From the NCBI RefSeq assembly GCF_023074175.1, contig NZ_JADPKS010000051.1, positions 62,001 to 126,000 of the forward strand: a stretch of 64,000 bases of DNA. Reading direction: 5' to 3'. The stretch's first letter is position 1. Every line of letters starts with the position of its first letter. The notes under the pieces were generated by a model. It was not told the DNA's origin, ran no database searches, and saw only the letters and a program-made list of their open reading frames with translations. Positions 54,392 through 62,772 of the stretch are shown piece by piece. The translations under genes and the position numbers were made by a program. The stretch is from Bradyrhizobium sp. 139. GTDB taxonomy: Bacteria > Pseudomonadota > Alphaproteobacteria > Rhizobiales > Xanthobacteraceae.

Positions 54392-55036
54392 CTAAACTTG
54401 CTCGATGACGATGCTGTTGATCTCGTTCGCAACGTCGTCGAAGCGATCGGCCACTTTTTCGAGATGATCGTAGATCTCGGCACCGACGATGAAATTCATT
54501 GCACTGCCGTCGCGATGCTTCAGGAACAACTCCTTCAGCCCGATGTCGTGGAGATCGTCGACGCGGCCTTCCAGCTTGCCCAGCTCTTCCGTGATCGCCG
54601 TCAGCATGGCGACGTTCGGACCAATGGTCTGCATCAGCGGCAGCGCACGTCCGACGAGATTGGCACATTCGGTCAAAAGCCCGCCGATCTCCCGCATCGG
54701 CGGCTCGAAGGTGCGGACCTCGAACAGCATCACGGCCTTGGCGGTCTGCTGCATCTGGTCGATGGCATCGTCCATCGAGGTGATCAGGTTCTTGATGTCG
54801 CCGCGGTCGAACGGGGTGATGAAGGTGCGGCGCACTGCCGTCAGCACCTCACGGGTGATGTTGTCGGCGTCGTTCTCGAACTGGTTGACACGCTGGCAGT
54901 AGACCGGCGTCTCCTCGCCCCCGTTGAGCATGCCCCGGAGTGCGATCGAGCCCTGGATCACGGTCTGGGCATGGCGGTCGAACAGGTCGAAGAACCGTTC
55001 TTCCTTGGGCAGGAAAGCGCGAAACCATCGCATCAT
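54392..55036 (-). CDS. DUF47 (PhoU-like) phosphate transport accessory protein
   Basis: The 214-residue, all-helical protein matches the DUF47 family, distant relatives of PhoU, with typical segments FFDLFDRHAQTVIQG near the N terminus and FITPFDRGDIKNLITSMDDAID, the metal-site motif. Such proteins sit beside PiT transporters and are thought to regulate them. The start is ATG at 55036 (MM), without a good ribosome site. A PHO box lies about 45 bases upstream. Confidence 0.9.
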   Translation of the reverse strand: MMRWFRAFLPKEERFFDLFDRHAQTVIQGSIALRGMLNGGEETPVYCQRVNQFENDADNITREVLTAVRRTFITPFDRGDIKNLITSMDDAIDQMQQTAKAVMLFEVRTFEPPMREIGGLLTECANLVGRALPLMQTIGPNVAMLTAITEELGKLEGRVDDLHDIGLKELFLKHRDGSAMNFIVGAEIYDHLEKVADRFDDVANEINSIVIEQV

Positions 55037-55077
55037 GGGGATAGGCTACCGGTTGGAAATGGCCGGGCCCGAACGGG

Positions 55078-55095
55078 CCGTCACGAAGCTGTCAT
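55078..55095. promoter_or_regulatory. PHO box upstream of DUF47-pit
   Basis: On the plus strand CCGTCAC-GAAG-CTGTCAT matches the PhoB-binding direct repeat CTGTCAT-N4-CTGTCAT at 12 of 14 positions (the first half has two mismatches, the second is perfect). The genes it precedes are on the minus strand, so the box is in the reverse orientation, about 42 bases before the start codon. This fits the known PhoB repression of orfA-pit in S. meliloti better than activation. Confidence 0.65.
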
Positions 55096-55192
55096 AGACC
55101 ATTTTCGATCCGCGCGCGTGTCATCTCACGCCCGCGAAGCCGGATCATCCACCGCTTTCACGCATCAAATAAGCTCTAGAGAGATCAACAGT

Positions 55193-56161
55193 TTAGAGCG
55201 AGCGCCGCAAGTAATGCGCGATTTCACCGATGACGCCGCGGCGGAAGGTGAGCACGCAGATCACGAAGATCGAGCCCTGGATCACCGTCACCCACTGACC
55301 GAAGCCCGCCAGATATTGCTGCATGGCAATGATCGCGAAGGCGCCGACCACCGGCCCGAAGATGGTGCCGAGACCGCCGACGAGCGTCATCAGCACGACT
55401 TCGCCGGACATCGACCAGTGTACGTCGGTGAGCGAGGCATTCTGCGCCACGAACACTTTCAGCGAACCGGCGAAGCCGGCCAGCGTGCCCGACAGGACGA
55501 AAGCCAGGAACTTGTAGTGGTCGGTCCGGTAGCCGAGCGAGATCGCGCGTTGCTCGTTCTCGCGAATGGACTTCAGGACCTCGCCGAACGGCGAATTGAT
55601 GATGCGATAGATCAGCAGGAAGCCGGCGAGGAAGCCGACCAGCACGACGTAGTAGAGCACGGTCGGCTTGGTCAGGTCGAACACCCCGAACATGCGGCCC
55701 TGCGGGATGCCCTGGATGCCGTCCTCACCATGGGTGAACGGCGCCTGAAGGTAGACGAAATACAGCAGCTGCGACAGCGCCAGCGTGATCATCGAGAAAT
55801 AGATGCCCTGGCGGCGGATCGAGATGTAGCCGGTGATGATCGAGAGCACGAAAGCGCCGGCGACGCCGACGAGGATACCGAGCTCCGGCGGCAGCGCCCA
55901 CACCTTCAGCGCATGCGCGCTGCAATAACCGGCGGTCCCCAGGAACATCGCGTGACCGAACGACAGCAGACCGCCATAGCCGATCAGGAGATTGAAGGCA
56001 CAGGCAAGCAGCGCGAAGCACAGCGCCTGCATCACGAAGAACGGGTAGATGCCGCTGAATGGCACTGCGGCCAGCAGCAGCGCCATCACCACGAACACGA
56101 TCATCTCGTCGCGAATGGCGCGCGGGGTTACCGGCAGCGTGTCGTCCGTCAAGGCTGTCAT
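55193..56161 (-). CDS. livM: Liv-type ABC transporter permease (LivM)
   Basis: The 322-residue inner-membrane protein has about ten membrane segments and the LivM motifs: NLLIGYGGLLSFGHAMFLG near the N terminus, the EAA-like cytoplasmic loop SPFGEVLKSIRENEQRAISLGY, and GGLGTIFGPVVGA. Last gene of a five-gene operon livG-livF-binding protein-livH-livM; it starts one base after livH ends. Confidence 0.92.
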   Translation of the reverse strand: MTALTDDTLPVTPRAIRDEMIVFVVMALLLAAVPFSGIYPFFVMQALCFALLACAFNLLIGYGGLLSFGHAMFLGTAGYCSAHALKVWALPPELGILVGVAGAFVLSIITGYISIRRQGIYFSMITLALSQLLYFVYLQAPFTHGEDGIQGIPQGRMFGVFDLTKPTVLYYVVLVGFLAGFLLIYRIINSPFGEVLKSIRENEQRAISLGYRTDHYKFLAFVLSGTLAGFAGSLKVFVAQNASLTDVHWSMSGEVVLMTLVGGLGTIFGPVVGAFAIIAMQQYLAGFGQWVTVIQGSIFVICVLTFRRGVIGEIAHYLRRSL

Positions 56162-56162
56162 A

Positions 56163-57026
56163 TCAGGCCGCCCTTCCCGTCAATCCCGTTGGCTTCACCA
56201 AGAGCACCAGCACCATCAGCACGAACACGACGGTGTTGGAGGCCTCGGGGTAGAAATATTTGGTCAGCCCCTCGATCACGCCGAGCGCGAAACCGGTGAG
56301 AATGGAGCCCATGATCGATCCCATGCCGCCGATCACGACCACCGCGAACACCACGATGATGAGGTCGGCCCCCATCAGCGGCCGCACCTGGTTGATCGGC
56401 GCCGACAGCACGCCGGCGAGCGCGGCCAGACCGACACCGAGACCGTAGGTCAGCGTGATCATGCGCGGCACGTTGATGCCGAAGGCGCGCACCAGCGTCG
56501 GGTTCTCGGTCGCGGCGCGCAAATTGGCGCCGAGCCGCGTCTTCTCGATCAGGAACCAGGTCGCGATGCAGACCACGAGCGAAAACACGACGACCCAGCC
56601 GCGATAGATCGGCAGGAACATGAAGCCGAGGTTCATGCCGCCCTTGAGCTGATCCGGAATGGCGTAAGGCAGGCCGGACGATCCAAAGTAGTTCTGGAAC
56701 ACGCCCTGCACGATCAGCGCGATTCCGAAGGTCAGGAGCAGGCCGTAGAGGTGATCGAGTCCGGTCAGCCATTGCAGCATGGTCCGTTCCAGGATCATGC
56801 CGAAGACGCCGACGACGATCGGCGCGATCAGCAGCGCCCACCAGTAATTGATGCCGCCGAGGCTCAGCAGGAAATAGGCGACGAACGCGCCCATCATGTA
56901 GAGCGCACCATGGGCGAAATTGATGATGTTGAGCATGCCGAAGATCACGGCGAGCCCGAGACTGAGCAGCGCGTAGAACGAGCCGTTGATCAGTCCCACG
57001 AGTAGCTGAGCGTAAAGAGCCTGCAT
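56163..57026 (-). CDS. livH: Liv-type ABC transporter permease (LivH)
   Basis: The 287-residue permease has eight membrane segments and the LivH signatures GLINGSFYALLSLGLAVIFG at the N terminus and GADLIIVVFAVVVIGGMGSI near the C terminus. It pairs with LivM. It lies 72 bases after the binding-protein gene, separated from it by a strong hairpin. Confidence 0.92.
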   Translation of the reverse strand: MQALYAQLLVGLINGSFYALLSLGLAVIFGMLNIINFAHGALYMMGAFVAYFLLSLGGINYWWALLIAPIVVGVFGMILERTMLQWLTGLDHLYGLLLTFGIALIVQGVFQNYFGSSGLPYAIPDQLKGGMNLGFMFLPIYRGWVVVFSLVVCIATWFLIEKTRLGANLRAATENPTLVRAFGINVPRMITLTYGLGVGLAALAGVLSAPINQVRPLMGADLIIVVFAVVVIGGMGSIMGSILTGFALGVIEGLTKYFYPEASNTVVFVLMVLVLLVKPTGLTGRAA

Positions 57027-57064
57027 CGATCCCGCACCCGGTCCCTTCGGCGTTCCCTAGAGCC

Positions 57065-57089
57065 GCCCGCCGGCTAGCTGCCGGCGGGC
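57065..57089 (-). terminator. Intercistronic hairpin between binding-protein gene and livH
   Basis: GCCCGCCGGC and GCCGGCGGGC form a perfect ten-base-pair GC stem with a five-base loop and no T run. It stands just after the binding-protein stop codon inside the operon, where such hairpins commonly protect the upstream message and reduce permease expression. Confidence 0.7.
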
Positions 57090-57098
57090 GCTATGGTC

Positions 57099-58322
57099 TT
57101 ACTTCTTCAAAAGCGCGCACTTGCTCTCGGAGAGCGGCGTGAAGGCCTGATCGCCGGGGACCGAGCCAACCAGCTTGTAGAAGTCCCACGGTCCCTTGGA
57201 CTCGGAGGGCTTCTTCACCTCGAACAGATAGGCGCTGTGGATGGTGCGGCCGTTGGGCTGGATCTCGCCCTTGCCGAACAGATCGTCTTCCGTTGGCAGC
57301 GACTTCATCTTCTCGACGACCTTCACGCCATCATGCGGGTTGCCGCCGAGCGCTTCCAAGGCCTTGAAATAGTGACGCACGCCCGCATAGACGCCGGCCT
57401 GCACCATGGTCGGCGGTGCATTGTTCTTCATCTTCTCGGAGAAGCGCTTGGAGAACGCCCGGGTCTGATCGTTCATGTCCCAGTAGAAGGTCTCGGTGAA
57501 GTTCAGGCCCTGCGCGGTCTCGAGGCCGATCGCCTTGACGTCAGTGAGGAACAGCAGAAGCGCCGCGAGCTTCTGGCCGCCCTTGACGATGCCGAACTCG
57601 GCCGCCTGCTTGATCGTGTTGGTGGTGTCGCCGCCGGCATTGGCGAGGCCGATGATCTTGGCCTTGGAGGCCTGGGCCTGAAGCAGGAAGGACGAGAAGT
57701 CCGGCGTGTTCAGCGGATGCTTGACCCCGCCGACCACCTTGCCGCCATTGGCCGTGATGACCGCCGTGGTGTCGCGCTCCAGCGCCGCGCCGAAAGCGTA
57801 ATCCGCAGTCAGGAAAAACCAGGTGTCGCCACCCGCCTTCACCAGCGCCTGGCCCGTGGTGTGGGCCAGCATGTAGGTGTCGTAGGTCCAGTGCACGGTG
57901 TTGGGCGAGCACTGCGCGTTGGTGAGGTCCGAGGTGGCCGCGCCGGAGTTGATGTAGACGCCGTTCTTTTCCTTGACGATGTTGTTGACGGCGAGCGCCA
58001 CGCCGGAGTTCGGCACGTCGACGATGACGTCGACCTTGTCCACGTCGAACCATTGCCGCGCGATCGCGGTGCCGATATCGGGCTTGTTCTGGTGATCGCC
58101 CGAAATGATCTCGATCTTCCAGCCCTTCGCCGCAAGGCCGGAATCTTCAACAGCCATCTGGGCGGCGAGCGTCGAGCCGGGACCGCCGAGGTCGGCATAG
58201 AGGCCGGACTGATCGGACAGCGCACCGATCTTGACCGTCTTGTCCTGCGCGAAGGCTGCGCCAGCGGTGGTCACGGCCAACGCCGTGCCGAGCAGAAACG
58301 ATGCAATCGACTTTGTCTTCAT
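57099..58322 (-). CDS. Liv-type ABC transporter substrate-binding protein
   Basis: The 407-residue periplasmic protein has a signal peptide (about 1-25, ending GAAFAQ) and the type I periplasmic-binding fold of the LivK group (KIGALSDQSGLYADLGGPGS). It is a paralogue of the orphan protein at 40374. The ligand may be an amino acid, urea, amide or aromatic acid; sequence does not tell. It is the third gene of the operon, in the usual position for high expression. Confidence 0.93.
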   Translation of the reverse strand: MKTKSIASFLLGTALAVTTAGAAFAQDKTVKIGALSDQSGLYADLGGPGSTLAAQMAVEDSGLAAKGWKIEIISGDHQNKPDIGTAIARQWFDVDKVDVIVDVPNSGVALAVNNIVKEKNGVYINSGAATSDLTNAQCSPNTVHWTYDTYMLAHTTGQALVKAGGDTWFFLTADYAFGAALERDTTAVITANGGKVVGGVKHPLNTPDFSSFLLQAQASKAKIIGLANAGGDTTNTIKQAAEFGIVKGGQKLAALLLFLTDVKAIGLETAQGLNFTETFYWDMNDQTRAFSKRFSEKMKNNAPPTMVQAGVYAGVRHYFKALEALGGNPHDGVKVVEKMKSLPTEDDLFGKGEIQPNGRTIHSAYLFEVKKPSESKGPWDFYKLVGSVPGDQAFTPLSESKCALLKK

Positions 58323-58370
58323 GCTACTTCCCTTGTGAATTTTCTATTGACCGTTTTACTTTTGGCCGTT

Positions 58371-59117
58371 CTAGACGCCGAGATAGGTGTGGAGCTTGTC
58401 CATGTTGGCGGCAAGCTCCGAATTGGAAAATCCGTCGATGATCTTGCCGTGCTCGACCACGTAATAGCGGTCGGCGACGGTGGATGCGAAGCGGAAGTTC
58501 TGCTCGACCAGGAGGATGGTAAAGCCCTCCTTCTTGAGCCGCGCAATGGTGTGACCGATCTGCTGGATGATGACAGGCGCAAGACCTTCGGTCGGCTCGT
58601 CCAGCATCAGGAAGCTCGCGCCGGTGCGCAGGATGCGCGCGATCGCGAGCATCTGCTGCTCACCGCCGGACAGCTTGGTGCCCTGGCTGTTGAGACGTTC
58701 CTTCAGGTTCGGAAACAGATCGAAGATCTGTTCGAGCGGCAATCCACCTGCACGCACCACCGGCGGCAGCAACAAGTTCTCCCGCACGTCGAGACTGGAA
58801 AAAATTCCGCGTTCCTCCGGGCAGAACGCGATGCCCATCCGCGCGATCTTGTCGGAGGTCGCGCGGATGATGTCCTGGCTGTTGAACTGCACCGAACCGG
58901 TGCGCTTGCCGATGATGCCCATGATCGACTTCAGCGTGGTCGTCTTGCCGGCGCCGTTGCGCCCGAGCAGGGTGACGACCTCGCCCGCATTCACGTCGAA
59001 GTTGATCCCGTGCAGGATGTGCGACTCGCCGTACCAGGCTTCCAGGTTGCGAACTTGAAGGATTTTTTCGCCGGTCCCAGCCTTAGCCGGAGCCTCGGCA
59101 ATTGCAGTCTCAGGCAT
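58371..59117 (-). CDS. livF: Liv-type ABC transporter ATPase (LivF)
   Basis: The 248-residue ATPase has Walker A GRNGAGKTT, the LSGGEQQ signature, Walker B LMLDEPTEGLAP and the switch histidine region (LLVEQN, as usual for LivF). The ATG at 59117 starts MPETAIAE and overlaps the livG stop by eight bases; the frame back to 59186 lies inside livG. It works as a heterodimer with LivG. Confidence 0.93.
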   Translation of the reverse strand: MPETAIAEAPAKAGTGEKILQVRNLEAWYGESHILHGINFDVNAGEVVTLLGRNGAGKTTTLKSIMGIIGKRTGSVQFNSQDIIRATSDKIARMGIAFCPEERGIFSSLDVRENLLLPPVVRAGGLPLEQIFDLFPNLKERLNSQGTKLSGGEQQMLAIARILRTGASFLMLDEPTEGLAPVIIQQIGHTIARLKKEGFTILLVEQNFRFASTVADRYYVVEHGKIIDGFSNSELAANMDKLHTYLGV

Positions 59118-59865
59118 GACCGGCTCCCAGATAGGCTTCCTTGACGCGCTCGTCCTTGGTGAGTTCGCTGTAATGGCCCTGCGCAAGCACCTGCCCGCGC
59201 GTCAGCACGGTGATGATGTCGGAGAGATTGGCGACGACGCTCAGATTGTGTTCGACCATCAGGATGGTGTACTTCGCCGAGATGCGCTTGATCAGCGCCG
59301 CGATCTTGTCGATATCCTCGTGGCCCATGCCGGCCATCGGCTCGTCCAGCAGCATCATCTCCGGGTCGAGCGCGAGCGTGGTTGCGATCTCAAGTGCGCG
59401 CTTGCGCCCATAGGGCATCTCGACCGCGGGTGTATTGGCAAACTCGCTGAGGCCGACATCGTTCAACAATTCCTGCGCGCGATCGTTGAAGCGGTTGAGC
59501 ACGGACTTGGAGCGCCAGAAATCGAAGGAGCTGCCGTGCTGGCGTTGAAGCGCGACGCGGACATTTTCCAACGCGGTCATGTGCGGAAATACGGCCGAGA
59601 TCTGGAACGAACGGACCAGCCCCATGCGGGCCACGTCGGCCGGCGCCATCGCGGTGATGTCCTGTCCCTTGTACAGGATTTTTCCGGCAGATGGTTTGAG
59701 GAACTTGGTCAACAGATTGAAGCACGTCGTCTTGCCGGCGCCGTTCGGGCCGATCAACGCGTGAATGCTCCCACGGCGAACCTTGAGCGCAACGTCGCGG
59801 ACGGCGAAGAAGCCCGCGAACTCCTTGGTCAAGCCTTCCGTTTCGAGAATGAACTCATCGGCCAA
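59110..59865 (-). CDS. livG: Liv-type ABC transporter ATPase (LivG)
   Basis: The 251-residue ATPase has Walker A GPNGAGKTT, a divergent LivG-type signature (MPYGRKRALEIATTLA), Walker B MMLLDEPMAGMG and the LMVEHNLSVV switch. The start is TTG at 59865, supported by GGGGGAAA upstream. It is the first gene of the operon; the promoter must lie in the 305-base gap to its right. Confidence 0.93.
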   Translation of the reverse strand: MADEFILETEGLTKEFAGFFAVRDVALKVRRGSIHALIGPNGAGKTTCFNLLTKFLKPSAGKILYKGQDITAMAPADVARMGLVRSFQISAVFPHMTALENVRVALQRQHGSSFDFWRSKSVLNRFNDRAQELLNDVGLSEFANTPAVEMPYGRKRALEIATTLALDPEMMLLDEPMAGMGHEDIDKIAALIKRISAKYTILMVEHNLSVVANLSDIITVLTRGQVLAQGHYSELTKDERVKEAYLGAGHA

Positions 59866-60170
59866 ACAGATTTCCCCCTGCCCGCGCGACGCGCGTGGCT
59901 ATCCTTAGTTTACCTCGGCGTTCCGGAGGCCTTGGAGCCCGTCCCGGAACGCGCGCCTCCGGCGCGGAATATGCCGGAGGTGACGGGGGTTAGGCAAGGC
60001 GGAAAGCTGAGCAGATCAGGTCTCCGGCCGGAAGGCTTATGCTCCCTTAGTCGGACGTGTTTTTGATGTCGCGCCTGCCCGGCTTTCCGGTTCACAAGGC
60101 ACGGTCATCAAGCCGTCGTTAACGGTCTTTCATCCCTTGCGCCAGTCTTCATGGAAAATTTTCCCGCAGC
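59866..60170. other. Divergent intergenic region before the Liv operon
   Basis: About 305 bases with no gene. It holds short inverted GC repeats, such as GGAACGCGCGCC with GGCGCGGAA near 59946-59970, that may be part of a small palindromic element. No clear promoter is identified for either livG or the PAS-like gene. Confidence 0.45.
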
Positions 60171-60851
60171 ATGGATCATGCGCGGGTTTTATGCGCCGGG
60201 AATATTGTCTTGGATTTTGCAAGCTCCGCTCCCTCTGTCGTCAAGTCGATCAGGCAGCGTGATCTCCTGAACAGTTGGCTGCGACTTTATGCGCGCGAGC
60301 AGATGGCACCGGCAATCTGGGAGTATCAGCCCGCGCGGCTCGAGGACGAGATGTCCGATCTCATCTATTATACGGTGGACATGTCTGCACCGACGCCGCG
60401 CTTCACCATCCAGAGCGAAGGCACGCGCATCTCGCGCGCCTATGGACATACCGGCAAGGGCGTTCTGCTCGACGATTATATCGGGCCACGACTCGTGCCG
60501 CTCGTGATGCCGGTCTATCATGAATGCGTGGCGCGCGGGCTTCCGGTCTACAGCGTTGCCGACGTCGACGACATCTATGGACGCATCGTTGCCTATGAAC
60601 GCCTGCTGCTGCCCTTCCAGACCGACGGCAAGGTCTGCCACGTCATCGCCTCGCTCAAGACGTTCTGCGAGGACGGCGGCTTCGAGATCAAAAATTTGAT
60701 GCGCGGAAATGACGCGCTGCCGCGTCAGAAACTGCGCGCGGTGATCGACCGCGACCTCTTCCATCGCGCCCCCGGCCGCATCGCGGCGGCCGAATTGGTC
60801 GAGTTCGCCGATGAGTCCGGGGTCACCACCGAGATCGTCGAGCTGAGCTAG
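60171..60851 (+). CDS. PAS-like domain protein of unknown function
   Basis: The 226-residue protein resembles the alphaproteobacterial PAS_5-type family: an N-terminal segment LLNSWLRLYAREQMAPAIWEYQPARLEDEMSDLIY, then a single sensory-type domain that includes FTIQSEGTRISRAYGHTGKG and YERLLLPFQTDGKVCHVIASLK, which is followed by about 60 residues without known features. It has no output domain, so it may be a free-standing sensor or partner protein. The start at 60171 is uncertain. Divergent from livG. Confidence 0.65.
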   Translation: MDHARVLCAGNIVLDFASSAPSVVKSIRQRDLLNSWLRLYAREQMAPAIWEYQPARLEDEMSDLIYYTVDMSAPTPRFTIQSEGTRISRAYGHTGKGVLLDDYIGPRLVPLVMPVYHECVARGLPVYSVADVDDIYGRIVAYERLLLPFQTDGKVCHVIASLKTFCEDGGFEIKNLMRGNDALPRQKLRAVIDRDLFHRAPGRIAAAELVEFADESGVTTEIVELS

Positions 60852-60874
60852 CGGTCAGCCGATTTGGCGCCGGC

Positions 60875-61228
60875 TTACTTGGTCCTGACTTCCTTGGCAT
60901 AGATGTCCGGCTTAAAGCCGACCAGGAGCTTGCCGCCGACTTCGAGCACCGGCCGCTTGATCATCGATGGTTGCGCTAGCATCAGCGCCAGCGCCTTCTT
61001 CTCGGTGAGGCCTTCCTTGTCGGCATCCGGCAGCTTCTTGAAGGTCGTGCCGGCGCGATTGAGCAGCGTCTCCCAGCCGGCCTTGTCGCTCCACTGCTTG
61101 AGCTTGTCCTTCTCGACGCCCGCCGCCTTATAGTCGTGGAACTCGTACCCGACGCCATGGGTGTCGAGCCAGGCGCGCGCCTTCTTCATGGTGTCGCAGT
61201 TCTTGATGCCGTAGATGATATTAGGCAA
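60875..61228 (-). CDS. ArsC/Spx family thioredoxin-fold protein
   Basis: The 117-residue protein has the ArsC-type N-terminal motif YGIKNCDTMKKARAWLD with one active-site cysteine, and the KRPVLEVGGKLLVGFKP segment with the family's RP motif. It is closest to the YffB-like subgroup, usually not a true arsenate reductase: the arsenate-site arginines are not clear. TTG start at 61228 with GAGGAA upstream. Divergent from csaA. Confidence 0.85.
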   Translation of the reverse strand: MPNIIYGIKNCDTMKKARAWLDTHGVGYEFHDYKAAGVEKDKLKQWSDKAGWETLLNRAGTTFKKLPDADKEGLTEKKALALMLAQPSMIKRPVLEVGGKLLVGFKPDIYAKEVRTK

Positions 61229-61339
61229 TGCTCATTCCTCGGACATGCGTCGCGTGACGCTTCGGCTGTGGCCGTTGTACGAAACTCCAGTTCGCGCGAC
61301 AATATTGCCAACGAAGCTCGCTCTCCGAACGGATACATT

Positions 61340-61711
61340 ATGCACGCCACTCACGATCCCGCTGCGGCCGCGTCGCCAACCATCGACTTCAACACCTTCC
61401 TGGCGGTCGATATTCGTGTCGGCACCATCGTCGAGGCCAAGCTTTTTCCGGAGGCGCGCAAACCAGCCTGGCGTCTCTGGATCGACTTCGGCCCCTCGAT
61501 CGGCGTGCGCAAGAGCTCGGCGCAGATCACCGAAAACCATCCGCTTGAGACGCTCGTGGGACAACAGGTCGCGGCTGTTGTCAATTTCCCGCCGCGCCAG
61601 ATCGGCCCGGTCGTCTCGGAGGTGTTGACGCTCGGCTTCCCCGACGCCAACGGCAAGGTCGTGCTGGTGCAGCCAAGCAAGCCCGTGCCCAATGGCGGGC
61701 GGCTGTTCTAG
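61340..61711 (+). CDS. csaA: tRNA-binding domain protein CsaA
   Basis: The 123-residue protein is a free-standing OB-fold tRNA-binding domain: DFNTFLAVDIRVGTIVEAK opens the domain, then KPAWRLWIDFG, SSAQI and GFPDANGKVVLVQP follow. CsaA has chaperone-like, protein-export-related activity in Bacillus. Start ATG at 61340, the first that leaves the domain intact. Two bases separate its stop from the convergent GST gene's end. Confidence 0.9.
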   Translation: MHATHDPAAAASPTIDFNTFLAVDIRVGTIVEAKLFPEARKPAWRLWIDFGPSIGVRKSSAQITENHPLETLVGQQVAAVVNFPPRQIGPVVSEVLTLGFPDANGKVVLVQPSKPVPNGGRLF

Positions 61712-61713
61712 CC

Positions 61714-62418
61714 TCACGGCCGCTTCGGAATGTTCAGCCCACGCTGCACGGCCGGACGCGCGAGGCCGCGTTCGAGCCAGGCGCCCACCGAGTTGAACCG
61801 GCTGAATTCGACGAGATCGCCGGCGCCATAGAAACCGATGAGATTGCGCACCCAGCCGAGCATGGAGATGTCGGCGATGGTGTAGTCGTCGTCCATGAAC
61901 CACTGCCGGCCGGAAAGATGCGTCTCCATCACGCCGAGCAGACGCCTGGCCTCGCTGATGTAGCGTTCGAGTGGCCGCTTGTCCTCGAAATCTTTGCCGG
62001 CGAATTTGTGGAAGAAGCCGACTTGGCCGAACATCGGCCCGATGCCGCCCATCTGGAAATGCACCCACTGGATGGTCTGGTAGCGAGACGCGGCATCCTC
62101 AGGCAAAAGCTTGCCGGTTTTCTCCGCGAGATATTGCAGGATCGCGCCCGACTCGAACAGCGGCAGCGGCCGGCCGCCAGGACCGTTGGGGTCGAGGATC
62201 GCGGGAATCTTGCCGTTCGGATTGAGGGAGAGAAATTCCGGCGTCTTCTGGTCGTCCTTGCCGAAGTCGACGAGGTGGACCTCGTAAGGCAGCCCGATCT
62301 CTTCCAGCATGATCGAGACCTTGACGCCGTTCGGCGTCGGCAGGGAATAGAGCTGAAGCAACTCCGGATGCTTGGCCGGCCAGCGCCTGGTGATGGGAAA
62401 GGCGGACAGATCAGACAT
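61714..62418 (-). CDS. Glutathione S-transferase family protein (Nu-class-like)
   Basis: The 234-residue protein has an N-terminal thioredoxin-fold domain (LYSLPTPNGVKVSIMLEEIGLPYEV) in which the TPNG segment is the Nu/Ure2p-like active site, and the NPNGKIPAILDP and FESGAILQYLAEKTG glutathione-binding motifs. The C-terminal helical domain includes the DDYTIADISMLGW N-capping motif. Nu-class enzymes reduce disulphides and organic peroxides. Confidence 0.92.
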   Translation of the reverse strand: MSDLSAFPITRRWPAKHPELLQLYSLPTPNGVKVSIMLEEIGLPYEVHLVDFGKDDQKTPEFLSLNPNGKIPAILDPNGPGGRPLPLFESGAILQYLAEKTGKLLPEDAASRYQTIQWVHFQMGGIGPMFGQVGFFHKFAGKDFEDKRPLERYISEARRLLGVMETHLSGRQWFMDDDYTIADISMLGWVRNLIGFYGAGDLVEFSRFNSVGAWLERGLARPAVQRGLNIPKRP

Positions 62419-62510
62419 CGGGACCCCGGCTTCGCTCGTGAAATTCCGCCTAATCTAGGCGAGCCATCGAACGGCGCAAGGCCGAGCAGTGATCACGCAT
62501 CGAAGCCGGA

Positions 62511-62654
62511 CTAAAAAGGCCGCAGCAAATGGCTGGTGGCGTACGCGATATCACTCTGTGCGCGATGCTTGATGAAGAGCTGCCCGGTGACGCGCAGCGC
62601 TCCGGTGAATATCAGCGCGAGCATCGCGGTCGCGAACTGACTGGCATCATTCAT
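62511..62654 (-). CDS. 47-residue membrane protein
   Basis: An ATG at 62654 opens a 47-codon frame: a short polar head (MNDASQFATA), one hydrophobic segment (MLALIFTGALRVTGQLFI) and a polar tail ending SHLLRPF. GAGAGAG lies 9-15 bases upstream as a weak ribosome site. The function is unknown; the frame could be extended to 62885 but without support. Confidence 0.5.
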   Translation of the reverse strand: MNDASQFATAMLALIFTGALRVTGQLFIKHRAQSDIAYATSHLLRPF

Positions 62655-62772
62655 CGCAAGAGTCTCTCTCTGGTCGGTTCGCACGGGGAACGCGGGCGGA
62701 CCATCGGCAGTTCCTGCACACCTCAAATAAACTGCCACTTTTTCCCGAATCGCAACTCGTCGACCGGCAGGC

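Noticed and set aside
54047..56299. 750-codon plus-strand open frame opposite DUF47-pit and livM
   Set aside because: It is the shadow of three real genes in high-GC DNA: its translation is rich in His, Arg, Asp and Gln without any domain, while the opposite strand has clear families, motifs and gene spacing.
57093..59144. 683-codon plus-strand open frame opposite the Liv binding protein and livF
   Set aside because: It is antisense to well-supported genes and shows the composition expected of a reverse-strand frame.
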